This document shows, in pieces, positions 45,201 to 56,039 of a stretch of DNA of 64,000 bases. A model generated the notes under the pieces. That model did no database searches, was not told where the DNA came from, and saw nothing but the letters and a program-made list of their open reading frames with translations. This DNA comes from Parasponia andersonii (Eukaryota; Streptophyta; Magnoliopsida; Rosales; Cannabaceae). The position numbers and the translations under genes were made by a program. The first letter of the stretch is position 1. Every line of letters begins with the position of its first letter. The stretch is from positions 102,561 through 166,560 of the forward strand of contig JXTB01000249.1 of assembly GCA_002914805.1 (NCBI GenBank), written 5' to 3'.

Positions 45201-48053
45201 GGGAAAAATTAGAGAAAAAACCGCAGCAAAAGGTTGGCTTTACAGGAGTCCAAGATTTCGGGCCGACATTCGTGTCCGCAGGTACGAGTACATGCCCAAG
45301 CCCGAAGATTTGCACCCCCCTGCGCGCGCTTGAGAGAGCATCTTGGCTACACATAGTTACACCCATGAAAAATGTAACTCTATATAAAGCACTAGTTTGA
45401 AAGCTTTCCAACCAATGTGGGACAAGCTTTTCTATTTTTCTTTCTCTATTTTCCAATACCAACAAGCATACTTTGAGCATTAATTTCTCATTCACCTAAG
45501 CTCCAATTTGGATACATGATATATCAATTTAATCTACTCATAGAGTAGAATAAGATTATGCCAAGACCTTGCACTTTCATAAAGTGGGTCCTATTCTAAT
45601 TCATGCTCCAAATTGACTAATGAAAATGGGATTACAACTTTAATTTTGGGCTTTACTACACATATGAGCTCTCAAGCCCACTTAAGCCTAAATTACCATT
45701 TCCAATAAATGGCCCAGTTTCTAACAGACACATCATACTGTTCTTCTCGTTTTATAATAAGTCCCTCAGTGATCATCTACCGTGGTAAAATGAACAAGGT
45801 TCAACTTGGAACGATTGTGAAATGCTTGCTGTTATGTTTCAGGTTCTTTGATATTTCCAAGATGTCTGCAAAGAGAGCATTTAGAGTTATCCAGGTTTAT
45901 GTTACATACTATCATAGTTAGAGCATGTCTTTTGGATTCAGCTATAGAGTTGTAACTAAGTTGGGAATGCCATTCTTTTTAACAAATGTTTTTGTAATTT
46001 TCAGGATACACACAATGTGCGTTCTGTGTCCTTTCATCCTTCTGGCGATTTTCTTTTAGCGGGTAACTTGATATGTTACCATTTTTGTCCTTGTGTATTT
46101 CTTTATCTAGTTTGCTTTCCTCTTTTTCATTTTACTTTTGTGAATTACGACTTTTAGCTAATGCAGCAAAACATGAACCGTTTAGTGGAGAAGTAATAGG
46201 ATCTCTTACTTGTTACAAATATCTTAGAAGAGTTTGTTTTATAAGGGAAGGGGCTTTGTGAGATATATTGCTGTAAAAGCATGTTTTAGACCTTAGTTGT
46301 GTTATTTCATCAACGTGTTGCTACAATTCCTACAATGAATCACCCGCAGCTGTCCTCTGATTGCTTACTGTTGATGTTTAAAATTGATAAATAAAATTGC
46401 AGGAACTGATCATCCAATTGCTCATTTGTATGATATCAACACGTTCCAGTGTTACCTATCTGCAAGTGTTCCCGAGATTGGTGTTAGTGGAGCAATAAAT
46501 CAGGCATGGTCACTCTTCAATCTTTTGAATTTTCACGCTTAACATTTATCCATCGTAAATTCAATGCTGGGAAGGTTACCAATTGCCTTTGTTGGTTATC
46601 AGGTCAGGTATTCAGCTACAGGTGGCATGTATGTTACTGCTTCTAAAGATGGTGCAATTCGTTTATGGGATGGTATAAATGCAAATTGTGTACGTTCTAT
46701 AGTTGGTGCACACGGAACATTGGAGGCCACTAGTGCAATTTTCACCAAGGACCAAAGGTTAATCACAACATGATTTTTGTCCTTGAAATATGTATAATTA
46801 TATAGACTTAAACCTTAGCAACAAGTAGTCTATTATATCAGAAGCCGCATACTTTGCGTGCTGGCCTTGTGACATGACATGAAGATTAACTTTATAGGTT
46901 CATTCTCTCTTGTGGCAAAGATTCGACTGTAAAACTATGGGAAGTTGGCACTGGAAGATTGGTCAAACAATACCTTGGTGCTACGCATACACAGTTGCGG
47001 TGTCAGGTATGTAAGGATGGCTTTCTTTTGGATGATTTTGTGTTAATAACCTGATCTTTTTGTTCCTATTGTATTAAATGCTTTTAGATTACGGTAATTT
47101 AGGCATTTTATTTCTACACTGCGCTGCAAATGAATGTTTCTATCAACTGTTTTGCGTGTTGGATGGCATTTCCTTTTCGATTTGGAAGAGCTATGAATCA
47201 TAGTCGCTTCATCTCTGTCTCCTTCCCCAGCATGAAACTCAGCAAATAAAAGGAGAATTACCACAGAAAGCTTTGTGCAATCAAGTTTCCCCTGGGAAAG
47301 CTTGACATAGGATTTAAAAATAAGGGCAATAAAGAACACCACCACATCTTTGGCTAGGATGAGTTTGCATTTCTCTGGGGACAAAGGACATCATTCTTAT
47401 ACGAAGCATTCAGTGATCAAGGTGACAGTAAATTCTGACTACTTGTACCTGTGGGAATAACAGAACCTAGATAGACAGTTTTCTGTTCTTGATTGATATT
47501 TCTTCCGTATTCCGACTGGATAAGTCAAGCCCACAACAACATTTTCTCTTTGTAGTGCTAAGTTTGCTAGTTTGTACCGGCGCTAGTGCTAAATTTGCTG
47601 GTTTCTCAGGTGCTGACCTTTCTTCTAGTTGGTCTGATTGTAGAGATGCTAATATCCACATTGCTAGGTGTGATCTGAAAATGAAAGTGAACCCCTTCTG
47701 AATGATGTAGCAAGTTCATTATGTGGTTTAAACTTGTCTTTGCAGGCTGTTTTCAATGATAATGAAGAATTCGTACTATCAATAGACGAACCTAACAACG
47801 AGGTTTGTTCCGCTTCTTTTGGTTTCAAGTTCTAATGAAACTATGTTGTTTTCAATCCTCGGATTTTTCGACTGATGTACATCGGGGTTGGGTGCAGATT
47901 GTCGTGTGGGATGCTCTGACGGCAGAAAAGGTGGCGAGGTGGCCTTCCAACCATATTGGTGCTCCTCGTTGGCTTGAGCACTCACCAATGGAGGCCGCAT
48001 TTGTTTCCTGTGGGACTGACAAATCAATCCGGTACTGGAAGGAAACTCTCTAA
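42223..48053 (+). CDS. CSTF50: Cleavage stimulation factor 50-kDa subunit (WD40)
   Basis: Fourteen exons: 42223-42321, 42913-42996, 43093-43220, 43766-43838, 43943-44026, 44117-44203, 44298-44368, 45843-45894, 46005-46062, 46403-46503, 46603-46757, 46898-47006, 47746-47802, 47898-48053. Frames join without a break into 437 codons, close to the ~430 of the family. CstF50 (CSTF1) is the WD40 subunit of the nuclear CstF complex, which with CstF64 and CstF77 promotes pre-mRNA 3' cleavage before polyadenylation. Residues 1-60 hold the N-terminal dimerisation segment (DGKLYRQVNSLIVAHLRHNN). Beta-propeller repeats start near residue 125 (SEHKNVARCARFSPDGKYVATGS begins the first) and run to the end, with WD-type ends such as AIRLWDG, VKLWEVG and VVWDA. 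Intron 7 holds a 1.2-kb solo LTR, and intron 10 starts with GC in place of GT. Confidence 0.95.
44529..45726 (-). mobile_element. Solo LTR, 1198 bp, in CSTF50 intron 7
   Basis: It runs TGTAGGAAA...TTTCTAACA with a perfect 5-bp target duplication GACAC (44524-44528 and 45727-45731). On the minus strand a TATA box (CTATATAAGC, near 45005-45014) is followed by a pyrimidine-rich leader, which supports minus orientation. No internal retrotransposon sequence remains, so it arose by LTR-LTR recombination. It enlarges intron 7 to 1474 bp, against mostly 60-600 bp for the others. The open frames inside it on both strands (45142-45495) are not genes. Confidence 0.88.
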
Positions 48054-50132
48054 GCTGACAAATCAATCAGCATTTGATTCTTGATTTCTACCAAATTTAA
48101 AATGTCTCTGAGCTTCATAAATTTATCATAAGTCGTTCAACTGTTGTTTCTTTGTCCCTTTTTTTTTTACACTCCATTGATAATAGCCTGACTTTTTTTT
48201 TTAAAGAAAGAAAAAAAAAAAGAGAAGGGAAATGTTTTTTTGTTTCAGGAATTGTGATGTTGTGGCGAGTGTATGCAGAAGTACATGAATCTATGTATTC
48301 TAACCCATGGTTCTTATAAAATGTTTGGGAATTTGATTTGATCCAACAGAAACGTGTATACGCGAAGCTTGCTAGTAGGTTAACAGGGCCTGGCAGATTT
48401 AGACAGGGCGAGTGAAAATGGAGATATGCGACACCTTTATTAAACAACACTTGTTTCACCAAACAAAATGCATGTCTCGATCAATTAACAATCCGTTCAA
48501 ATAGTATATCTATTGAAATGAGTGTTTGGGCTAATAATTCTAATTTTTTTATTCAAATAATCTATCAGTTACATAAATTATTAAAATGTCTTTTTGTACC
48601 TATTGTAACTGAGTATTTAGTTTAATAATTCTAATTTTTTATCCATCAATTATATGAATCATTAGAAAGAGTTATTTCTTTTCTTTTTCTTTTTTTTTTT
48701 TTAATTTTATTTTGGAACGAGACTTGGTGCTCTTTATTTGTTTTCAAATGGTCCATTCAAAGGCTTATACTTAATTATAATACATTCTATTTTTCTTTTT
48801 CACTTCAAATATCTCATTTCAATTATAATTCTTTTCACAATTTCTATTTAAATACATCTGTTCAAAAAAATGAACCAACCGACCGATAGTTATATTCTAA
48901 TAGCTTTGCATGATCATTCGTTTATGGCACCATGCTCAACAGAATTACCATATTGCAATTAAAAAAAAAAAAGGATAAGAAGAAGAAGAAGAATGACCGG
49001 TTACATTAATTGGTGAATGTTATTTTTGAAGAAAAAACGGCGACGGTTACCAAAAAAAAAAAAATAAATAAAAAAATAAAAGCCCAAAAGGAGATGGTTT
49101 CATGCTTGCTCTCTCTAGGGATTGTCTTTCCTCTTTAATTTACATTTTCTTCTTTGGCTGAAATTTACCTATCCCTTATTACAATACGTTCGATTACATC
49201 TACAGATATTCTCAATCCACATATCATGTCATATATTTTCCTTTTCATTTTTTTAAAGAAAAAAAAAAATATATATATATATATATATATCTATATTAAA
49301 CGAGGTAGTCTATCAAGAACAAGATGCCACGGTGGATAGATAAGCATATTAGTATAATGATCAAAACGACAACAATTCCAAAGAGAAATGCTTAATAACA
49401 AATAAATAATGTTACAGAAACTCTGTTATCTGTAGGTAAAGGGGGAAATAATTGAGCAAAGGAGTTGGACAGTTGAACTCGCTGAGCTACAAATCTGTGA
49501 ACCAAACTCGAAATAATGAAATTACACGAGCAAACTACTTAGAGAAGTTTGAACATATATAGCTGATCTCCCATAATGAGTTATGCCCCAAGAACAAAGG
49601 AGTAACCTAGATATATGCCTGTGGGAGTATATACCTATATCATATACGTTGTTCCTCACAAGTGCAAAAACAAGTTCTACCATCTCTGCCCTCTTTAACT
49701 ACCAAAGCCAACCCTTAGCATCAGTAAGTAGCCTCGTCAGAGCATGCTAAACCCAAAATAGTAGAATTTGTATAAACTGCGGCTCATTTTTACATCTATA
49801 CCACAAAATCAACTACATTGCTCTTATAAGTTATAAAGTAGGCTTGAAAAGACTAATCTGTGCTTTGCCTGCTATATGGATAGATGTAGAGACAAGAGTG
49901 TTTTCATGGACCAAAGGAAAATATTCATTTCGGTTTCTCTTTTGATTAAGTAATTTTATTTCCAATGTTGCTAACAATAATACTAAAACAAGAAGAACAC
50001 TTGAGAGCCGCACTAACTAATCATGAACAAAACGATCAAAACTCAAAGAAAAAAAAAATGAAACTTTAATCAACAGCATGCATCATCATACCGTTTGACA
50101 AGTCTCAAAATTCAATTGTTTGAAGATGAATT
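48054..50132. other. Convergent intergenic gap between CSTF50 and the PPR gene
   Basis: About 2.1 kb holding both 3' UTRs. Simple repeats are seen (poly-A tracts near 48961-48972, TA repeat near 49269-49291). No COBL5-type gene is present, although Arabidopsis has one between the corresponding genes. Confidence 0.6.
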
Positions 50133-51743
50133 TCAAAAGGCTCGCCGCATCATTCGTTTCGATTTCTTCACAAAACTCAGTCGAATTTGCTTGAGGCGTC
50201 TTCTCTTTCTGGCCATCTTCTCAGGCAGTGTTTCCCTCTTCTTCTCTTTCTTCTTCACAGCCTTAGGCTTCTTCAAGTATCTTGGGTCCACCTGATAAGC
50301 TTTGGGCTCCACCGGAATACCTTTCCTCAGAGCCTCATTGAAAAGGGCATTTGCCTTGTCGATTCGGTTATGAGCACACAACTTCCCCATCAGCAAATCA
50401 TAAGTCTTGATCCCTGGTTCACAGCCATCCTTCTTCATCTTATCGAAAACACTCAAAGCATGGTCGATTCTCTCAATACCACACAAAATCTTCAAGAAAC
50501 TGTAATACTCCTTCTTGTCAAGCGATTCGCCATACCCGGCAGACTTCATTCTGTCAATCATTTCGTCCCCATCTCCAACTCTCGCAGCCTGATACAAACT
50601 CTTGGTCAAAATAAGAAACGTTTCGGCATTCGGATAAGAACCCCACTCGCCCATTCTGTCGAACACCTTCATGGCGTCCTCTGTTTTCCTAATCTTACAC
50701 AAATTGTTGATCAACACATTGAATGTCTCCACGTTTCTTGGGACTCCATACATGTCCATATCGAGAAGCACCTTCTCGGCCTCCGAATGGAGTCTAAAGG
50801 GGTCCTTTTCCCTACAAAGTTTGCAGACACAATCAAGAATCGCATTGTAAGCCATCGGCCCAAGCTCGAACCCCCCTCTATACATCTCCCCAGCTAGTCT
50901 CCTCGCCTCCTCAAGCTTCCCATCAACACACCAACCCTTGATCAGCGAATCGCAGATGCGTTCGTCGGGGAAAAACTCGTTCGCCAAGCTCTTCACCATC
51001 TTCTCCGCATAATTGGCGTACCCATTTTCGCAAAGCTTCTCCACAACCAATCTCAGCGACTCCTTATCCCTCTTGAGCCCATAAACTCTCTCCATTCTCT
51101 CGAAGAACGCAACCGCCTGCGTCGCTCTACCGGCCCGAACAAGCCTATCGACGGCGGAAGCCAGGGTTTTAGGCCCCGCCGCCGCGCGACTGCCGACGAT
51201 CACGTCGTGAACCGCCTTGAAATCCTTGCGCCGGCCCAAGTAGTCGACGAAGAACGAGAGAATCTCGTCGGAGTGTTCGAATTTAGGGTTCGAGATGAGC
51301 CAATCGTTAAACCATAAAACCGTACGGCCGGCCTCGGGGGAGAGATTGAGTGCGGCGAGGACCACTGGAGCGGTGGGTACGACGTGGGAGAAGTTGAGGT
51401 TGAGGCGTAAACCGATGGGGAGAGGCTCCGACTCCGGGTCCTTGACGAGCTCCGAGGAGAGCGAGCGCGCGATCTGGTCATGGTCTTCGACGGGGGTTTC
51501 GGAGGAGGAGGAAGAGAAGGTTCTAGAGAGAGGGGTTTGGGGTAGAGAGAGAAAGTGAGAACGAGAGGCAGAGCTTGAGGTGGGTTGGCAATGGCGGAAA
51601 TGAGAGGAAGTGAGTGGAGTGGGTGCTGAGGAAGTAACCAAATGGGGTTTTTGAATGAAAGAAGAAGAAGAGATACGTGAAGACGATGATGATAGGTTTC
51701 GAAGAAAGAGTCTTCGAAGTTGCAGAGACTGTAATGGCGGCAT
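50133..51743 (-). CDS. PNM1: P-class pentatricopeptide repeat protein, PNM1-like
   Basis: An intronless 536-codon frame on the minus strand. Residues 1-80 are rich in Ser and Arg and poor in acidic residues, as in a mitochondrial presequence. From about residue 190 to 480 there are roughly eight degenerate 35-residue PPR units, for example ETFNVLINNLCKIRKTEDAM and KTYDLLMGKLCAHNRIDKAN. There is no E or DYW tail, so it is P-class. The last ~55 residues are strongly basic, with two nuclear-localisation-type clusters (KKPKAVKKKEKKR and RKRRRLK). PNM1 of Arabidopsis is a mitochondrial PPR protein of similar length that also reaches the nucleus through a C-terminal signal; PPR proteins bind specific RNA sequences. 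Position next to CSTF50 supports orthology. It converges on CSTF50. The name rests on architecture and gene order, not on an alignment. Confidence 0.85.
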   Translation of the reverse strand: MPPLQSLQLRRLFLRNLSSSSSRISSSSFIQKPHLVTSSAPTPLTSSHFRHCQPTSSSASRSHFLSLPQTPLSRTFSSSSSETPVEDHDQIARSLSSELVKDPESEPLPIGLRLNLNFSHVVPTAPVVLAALNLSPEAGRTVLWFNDWLISNPKFEHSDEILSFFVDYLGRRKDFKAVHDVIVGSRAAAGPKTLASAVDRLVRAGRATQAVAFFERMERVYGLKRDKESLRLVVEKLCENGYANYAEKMVKSLANEFFPDERICDSLIKGWCVDGKLEEARRLAGEMYRGGFELGPMAYNAILDCVCKLCREKDPFRLHSEAEKVLLDMDMYGVPRNVETFNVLINNLCKIRKTEDAMKVFDRMGEWGSYPNAETFLILTKSLYQAARVGDGDEMIDRMKSAGYGESLDKKEYYSFLKILCGIERIDHALSVFDKMKKDGCEPGIKTYDLLMGKLCAHNRIDKANALFNEALRKGIPVEPKAYQVDPRYLKKPKAVKKKEKKRETLPEKMARKRRRLKQIRLSFVKKSKRMMRRAF

Positions 51744-51861
51744 TTTTTGGAGAGAGAAAGGAGAAGAAGATGAAGCTCGGAGTGTTGGAGAGGCAGAGCA
51801 GACTGGGGGTTCTAAGAGAAATTCTCAAAACCTAAACGATGAGCAAACGGTTCCCTTTCTT

Positions 51862-51873
51862 ACGACATGTCGT
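51862..51873. promoter_or_regulatory. Palindrome ACGACATGTCGT upstream of the PPR gene
   Basis: A perfect 12-bp palindrome followed by TT, about 120 bp upstream of the PPR start codon. A second, imperfect copy (ACCACATGTCGT) is at 51932-51943. The core CATG is not a known binding site I can name. The same palindrome is clustered at 27326-27537. Confidence 0.4.
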
Positions 51874-52807
51874 TTCTGGACCAGATTTTCCAGGTATATA
51901 CGACAACATTTTAAACAAGAACCACATGTCGTTTTATTGTTTAACAAGCGTAATGTCTTAGTTTTAATTTTATTATATACTCGCAAGGAAATTAACCCCC
52001 GTGCCTTTTTTTGGGTTGGCCATATCGACCTTGCCCTTTCTTTCTTTCTTTCTAGATGACACTGGATATTCCACTTAATTTATTGTCATAATTCATCTGC
52101 TGAGTTGAAATTTATTATAAATAAATTAAATGATATTTACTATTTATATTGTGACAAACTATTTATTATATTAGGTGATATTAGAAAAGAAGGAATTTGA
52201 GATGAGATGCTTAGCATTATTATAGTTTGTTAACTATTTTTTATTTTTAATTGTGTTTTGCCTAACTTGCCCTCAGTCTCTTCCTTCCAAATTTTAGAAA
52301 CGTATTCTCATCCTTCTCCTCTCTCTACTTGACAATGACGTGAACGAGTTATTTACTTTTCAACAGTATTTTAAACTAGTCGTTTACTTGTTCATAGTAA
52401 CGTAAGCAAGTAACTTCTTGTTTACTTCTTTACAAAAATGTAAATATATTGTTTCTTAATAATATTATAACTTGTTGTTCACTTCTTAACAGTATTGTAA
52501 ACATGTTGCTTACTTCTTAATTTGCAGTATCGTAAAAATGTATGTCGTTTATTTATTTTTTTTAATTTTATTGTAAACTAAGAGTTTACTTATTGTGAGT
52601 AACGTGAATCGTGTTGTTTTACTTCTCGATGACTTGTAAACTACGTCAACAACAATGGTGGTTTTAAACTTTTTCTCTGACAATGGCACCAATTTTCCAG
52701 CGACGACTCCGACGACTTAGTCTTGAGATCCGACAAGGCCTTTAAAAATTGAAAATTGTTTACAATGGTCTTCTCTTTCTTCTTGGTTCATCAAGTTACG
52801 TGTGTGC

Positions 52808-52808
<1 letters not shown>

Positions 52809-52853
<45 letters not shown>
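52809..52853. repeat. (GA)n microsatellite
   Basis: About 22 uninterrupted GA units. Non-coding context; it produces a low-complexity open frame on the minus strand that is not a gene. Confidence 0.9.
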
Positions 52854-52857
<4 letters not shown>

Positions 52858-54220
52858 CTTGTCCTATAACAGCAATAAAATTTCCGGACACCAACCAGTA
52901 ATCGTTTACAATTGTCTCTTCTTTCTTTATAGCCAAGATGTTATGAGAGAAAGAGGGGTGAGATAGAAAAAGATAGCGTGCGAGGGGGCGAGAGAGAGGA
53001 ATAAATGTGTGGAGCATTTGAGGGTAATCCTGGGAAGGAAGCTGGGAAAAAAGAGTACAAATTTATTTAAAAGAAAAAAAAAAAAAAAAAAAACCGACTA
53101 TACAGGTTATATTGCCCTCTAAAAAGGGTATTTGACAACTTTCCTCTAAACTTGGGAGTGTTTGTGATACTAGTTTGCAGCTTCTTTCAAAAAACCCAGG
53201 CCCAAAGTCAAAAAATTGAAACTCTAGATGGGCTGATCTTTTTTGGGTCCCACATTATTAGAAAAATACACGTTTGATAGTTTCTTTATTAAGATATCAT
53301 TTTAGGTAAATATTTAGAAAAGGCTACTTTTGCTTTAAAATTTATACTTTTCAGTGTATCAAGATAACCGGTACGGTTATCTCAGGTAATTTGGCTAATT
53401 ACTTCAAGTATCTCATTAATTAGTAAGAAGTTGTGTTTCTCTAAATATTTCAAAAGTGATATATTTTTTTTTTCTAAATAGACCTGACATTTTTCAAATA
53501 ATTTTAAAATTCGGAAATTTTCATTTTTTTAAGTTTAGCATATTAAATCAAATTTCACCGATTTGATTGATCACACCATATATCACGGCATGATGCAATG
53601 CAATGCAGTTCATGCGGCCTCTACTATTCGGCAGAACTTTGAACATCCCCAGTCAAAACAAAAACAACAAAAAAATAGTGCAAAATATTAGAATATGACA
53701 TAAAATGAAACAAAAAAACTAAAATTGAGATAAAAAATTTATTTAGGTAGCCAAATGTGGAACATTATGCACAATAGAATTTGCGTTATTCTTTGATTTT
53801 TTTTTTTTTTTGGGTGGAAAATGTAGTTTAGTTTTCTATTTCTTAGTGACAAACAAATTTCTAAAAAGTTTTTTTAGTCAAATGGCTGAATTTTGGATCA
53901 AAGTTTGCAAAATGATATTTTTTAATCATTTTTGAAAAATAATTGAATTTTGAAAATTATTTAAAATATGGCCATTTTTCAAATTTAGTACATCAAAATA
54001 TTTTTAAAATTAATTTATTTTATAAAAAATTTATTTACTTTATAAGTAGATCATATTAAAAATGACAATAAAAATTTATTTACTTTATTATTTTTCATTA
54101 AACTTAGTATCAGTTTTTTTTGTTTTATTTCAAAAATACACATCTTTTAGATATACATTTTATAGGTAAAATATGTGTGATATACATTAGCAACATTTTT
54201 TTTCCTAGGTTTACATTTAC

Positions 54221-54350
54221 AGTGTAAATTTATAAATATGATATATATTTTGATATGTATACTGAATATAAACTACATTATGCATTTCAAATTTATAAAT
54301 ATGATATATATTTTGATATGTATACCGAATATAAACTATATTATACATTT
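54221..54350. repeat. Tandem duplication, ~66-bp unit
   Basis: Two nearly identical adjacent copies of a unit with AAATTTATAAATATGATATA, then TTTTGATATGTATAC, then GAATATAAACTA (54221-54285 and 54287-54350). AT-rich, non-coding. Confidence 0.85.
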
Positions 54351-54575
54351 CATGAATAAAATATTTGTGGTATATATTTCTCCAAAAATAGGTATTGATA
54401 AATAAAAATGAAAAATAAAAAATTAGTATATATAAGAATATCTAAAGAAAATGAGTATTTATGTACTTATCCCTCCAGGTTTTCTTTTGGAATAAGTACA
54501 CAAATTCCTTTTTTTTATTAGGCAATTAATCATACTTTCTAGGTATTTTAAATTCCGAGATAAAAACATGTTTAT

Positions 54576-55020
54576 TGTCGAGAGTCAAAGAAAATGGCTG
54601 ATAAGCTGCATTCATATTTACGATATAAATATATAATTATATATATGTACATATAGGAATTAAAAATTAAGAGAATAGGAGAGGGGTTTCACATATAAAT
54701 ACTTATTCTCAACATCTATTCTTCTTTTTAAAAGAGAATTCAAGCTTAAGAATTCCTCTTCGTGTCTCATTTATTTTCTCCTAAATTATTTAGAGAGTGT
54801 TTTTTCCTATTTTAAGAAAGAGATTCTTGTATTTATAGAGAACTGAGTTATAATTTCCTTTGCATAGTAAAATTTTTCACAACCTTATCTGTGGATATAG
54901 CCCAAATTAGAGGAATCATATTAAATCTTTGTGTGTCTTATTTTTTTTCATTTTACCCAAATTTTTTAAAATCATATTTTAGTTGTACGCTGTCATTTCC
55001 GCAAAGTTGATCTCCTAACA
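54576..55020 (+). repeat. 5' LTR of Copia element 1
   Basis: It starts TGTCGAGAG and ends CCTAACA. The start was chosen because similarity with the right LTR extends to this TG and the right copy is preceded there by a purine-rich tract. Confidence 0.65.
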
Positions 55021-55177
55021 GTAGAACTAGAGCTATTGGTTAGAGTACTATTTATGTATATATACTATTCATTCTTATAATACTATTCATATATATATAT
55101 ATATCTATATATATGGTACTGTTCACTTATACAATACTATTCACGTCTAGTGAAATAATGGTAACTGAATAAATTGT

Positions 55178-56030
55178 GGTGAACAAAATGGCGGCAAAAT
55201 TAGATATTGAGAAATTCAATGAGAGCTATTTCTCTTTCTAAACAATGAAGATAAATGTAATTTTGAGAAAAGATAATTACCTAGTAGAAATTAGGAAATA
55301 CTTATTGAGATTACTGATGATAAAAAGTTGGATGAGGTTAATGGTAATACTATTGCTAACTTATATCTGGTATTAGTAGATAGAGTTCTATCGAGTATTG
55401 AAGAGAAGAAGTCAGCAAAGTAGATATGAGATACATTGACAAAGCTGTATTAGCACAAGTCACTACATAACAAAATTTTCTTAAAGATAAACTTTACATC
55501 CTTCGGGTGGTAGAATCAACAATAGTAATCGACCATATTCACACCCTCAATATTTTATTTTTATAGATCACAACAATGGATTATAAAATAGAGGATAATA
55601 TATATGCTGAAATCTTATTTCAAAGTCTACCTGATTCATATGATCAACTCATCATAAATGTGAAAAACAATGTAACAACTATAGTTTTTAACAATTTTAT
55701 AGTTATTATTCTTGAAGAAGAAAATCAGTGTAAGAACAAAAAAGATAGATTGGCAAGTCAATAAGTAGATACTTTGACAATAAGAGGAAGATCAATGAAA
55801 CGTGGCCTCAGTGAGAGTCAAAATCATGGTAGAGCAAAGTCAAGAAGTAAGAAGAGATATCTTTGTGGCAAGAAAGAACACATTTAAAAAGAATGTTGGT
55901 AACTCAAGAAGAATGGAAGTTCCAAAGAAAAGGATCATGGGTCATCAAATACTCAGGAGAACATTGCAAGTACTTCAAATGATGGAGAAATCATATACAA
56001 CGAAGCAACAATAATTTCTAAAAACAGACG
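55178..56030 (+). pseudogene. Copia element 1: gag and zinc-knuckle remnant
   Basis: Opens with AAKLDIEKFNESYFSF, the start of the UBN2-type Copia gag. It continues with SLPDSYDQLIINVKNN and LEEENQCKNKKDRLAS (55576-55764), then a serine/arginine linker and a damaged CCHC knuckle (LCGKKEHI then a stop then KECW, about 55860-55910). Stops at several points break the frame. Gag coats the element's RNA; this copy cannot. Confidence 0.8.
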
Positions 56031-56039
56031 ACAGCTTAT

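Larger units (their letters stand above)
51744..54575. other. Intergenic with simple and tandem repeats
   Basis: Upstream region of the PPR gene and beyond; no gene recognised. It holds the ACGACATGTCGT palindrome (51862-51873) and a half-matching copy (51932-51943), a degenerate array of TTACTTCTTAACAGTATTGTAAA-like units written here by the core TTTACTTCTTAA (about 52317-52640), a GA microsatellite, and a 66-bp tandem duplication. Confidence 0.6.

Noticed and set aside
45142-45495. A 117-codon minus-strand open frame within CSTF50 intron 7
   Set aside because: It lies inside the solo LTR bounded by GACAC duplications and has no retrotransposon or host domain.
48054-50132. Search for a COBL5-type gene between CSTF50 and the PPR gene
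   Set aside because: None of the COBL signatures (CCVS, YDPLDP, FYNDLLMEAGP type) was found on either strand.
50187-50897. A 236-codon open frame on the plus strand antisense to the PPR gene
   Set aside because: It lies fully within the PPR coding region and has no recognisable domain. GC-richer coding DNA often leaves the opposite strand open.
52796-53017. A minus-strand frame with a run of LSLSLS
   Set aside because: It is the GA microsatellite translated.
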